The notes below the pieces were generated by a model. It had not been told where the DNA came from. It did no database searches and worked only from the letters and a program-made list of their open reading frames with translations. From Rickettsiella endosymbiont of Miltochrista miniata (GTDB lineage Bacteria; Pseudomonadota; Gammaproteobacteria; Diplorickettsiales; Diplorickettsiaceae), in assembly GCF_964031245.1 (NCBI RefSeq), contig NZ_OZ035017.1, forward strand, positions 1,023,402 through 1,087,401: DNA of 64,000 nucleotides. The letters are read 5' to 3'. Positions 63,822-64,000 of the stretch are shown piece by piece. Position numbers and translations under genes: made by a program. Each line of letters begins with the position of its first letter. Position 1 is the first letter of the stretch.

Positions 63822-64000
63822 ATGAAATTGAAACAAGCTCTCGTCATCGGTTTAAGCAGCGCGATTTTAGCTATCCCAGCTTTCGCAGCTGAATCAGCGA
63901 CTGATCTGAATAGCTTACCTACTGCTAACAACCAATCACCTGCAGTACTAACCCCCGCTAAAAAAGAAGCTGTTCATCATAGAAAAGGTCACAAAAAAGT
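63822..64000 (+). CDS. Secreted protein, 5' part only
   Basis: Open from ATG 63822 (GGAG nine bases upstream) to the right edge, 59 codons seen. A clear Sec signal peptide (MKLKQALVIGLSSAILAIPA, cut after AFA near residue 22), then a polar Pro/Ala/Ser/Asn-rich stretch that becomes basic (TPAKKEAVHHRKGHKK). Exported to the periplasm or beyond; family not assignable from this fragment. Confidence 0.7.
   Translation, partial: MKLKQALVIGLSSAILAIPAFAAESATDLNSLPTANNQSPAVLTPAKKEAVHHRKGHKK

Overview
The window looks like a chromosomal segment of an AT-rich, intracellular gammaproteobacterium of the order Legionellales (Coxiella, Rickettsiella or Diplorickettsia-like). The strongest evidence is an adjacent icmT-icmS pair (36590-37194), two small proteins specific to the Dot/Icm type IVB secretion system. 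Housekeeping genes are also of gammaproteobacterial type (hemA, accBC, aceEF-lpd next to ampE, hflD, dusA, feoABC). Several unrecognised proteins carry membrane segments, tandem repeats or short eukaryote-like motifs, as expected of candidate secreted effectors. The placement is inference from gene content; no ribosomal RNA is present.

Layout. 1-2969: a very long, incomplete pentapeptide-repeat-like protein. 3238-8699: pncB, a DksA-type protein with a histone-like lysine-rich N-terminus, prmC, a small membrane protein and prfA. 8866-12914: a small secreted protein, then a four-gene Mla/Mce lipid-transport operon (STAS-MlaE fusion, MlaF, MlaD, lipoprotein). 13049-16637: a small hypothetical gene, a Bcr/CflA-like exporter and two related membrane proteins. 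16738-20854: hemA, prmA, accC, accB; recG is divergent. 23169-25362: three related hypothetical genes with PPxY/LPxY motifs. 25555-31912: pyruvate dehydrogenase operon and ampE. 32175-37194: Kef-type antiporter, putA, icmS, icmT, followed by tRNA-Phe.

37680-46206 is an accessory minus-strand block: CocE-type hydrolase, GT2 glycosyltransferase, NodU/CmcH-type carbamoyltransferase and GT4 glycosyltransferase, then three frame-disrupted genes (EamA permease, wecB, Rsm22-family methyltransferase). 47849-49982 holds three plus-strand genes resembling antibiotic-modifying enzymes (APH(6)-type kinase, GNAT, CatB/Vat-type acetyltransferase). 50235-53554: a protein of five 30-residue repeats, a saccharopine-dehydrogenase-like protein, a small membrane protein and hflD. 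53705-59738: mraY, murF and murE, with a glycosyltransferase and an FkbM-type methyltransferase placed between murF and murE on the other strand. 59842-64000: feoABC behind a Fur-box-like site, dusA, and the start of a secreted protein.

Two dispersed intergenic repeat families run through the window. Family A is palindromic, built on CGTCATTGCGAGC...GCAATCC, with at least 14 loci. Family B is about 120 bp with ATACTC/GAGTAT ends, with three near-complete copies and several fragments. They sit inside otherwise conserved operons (accB/accC, aceE/aceF, mraY/murF) and create spurious reading frames that blur several start sites.
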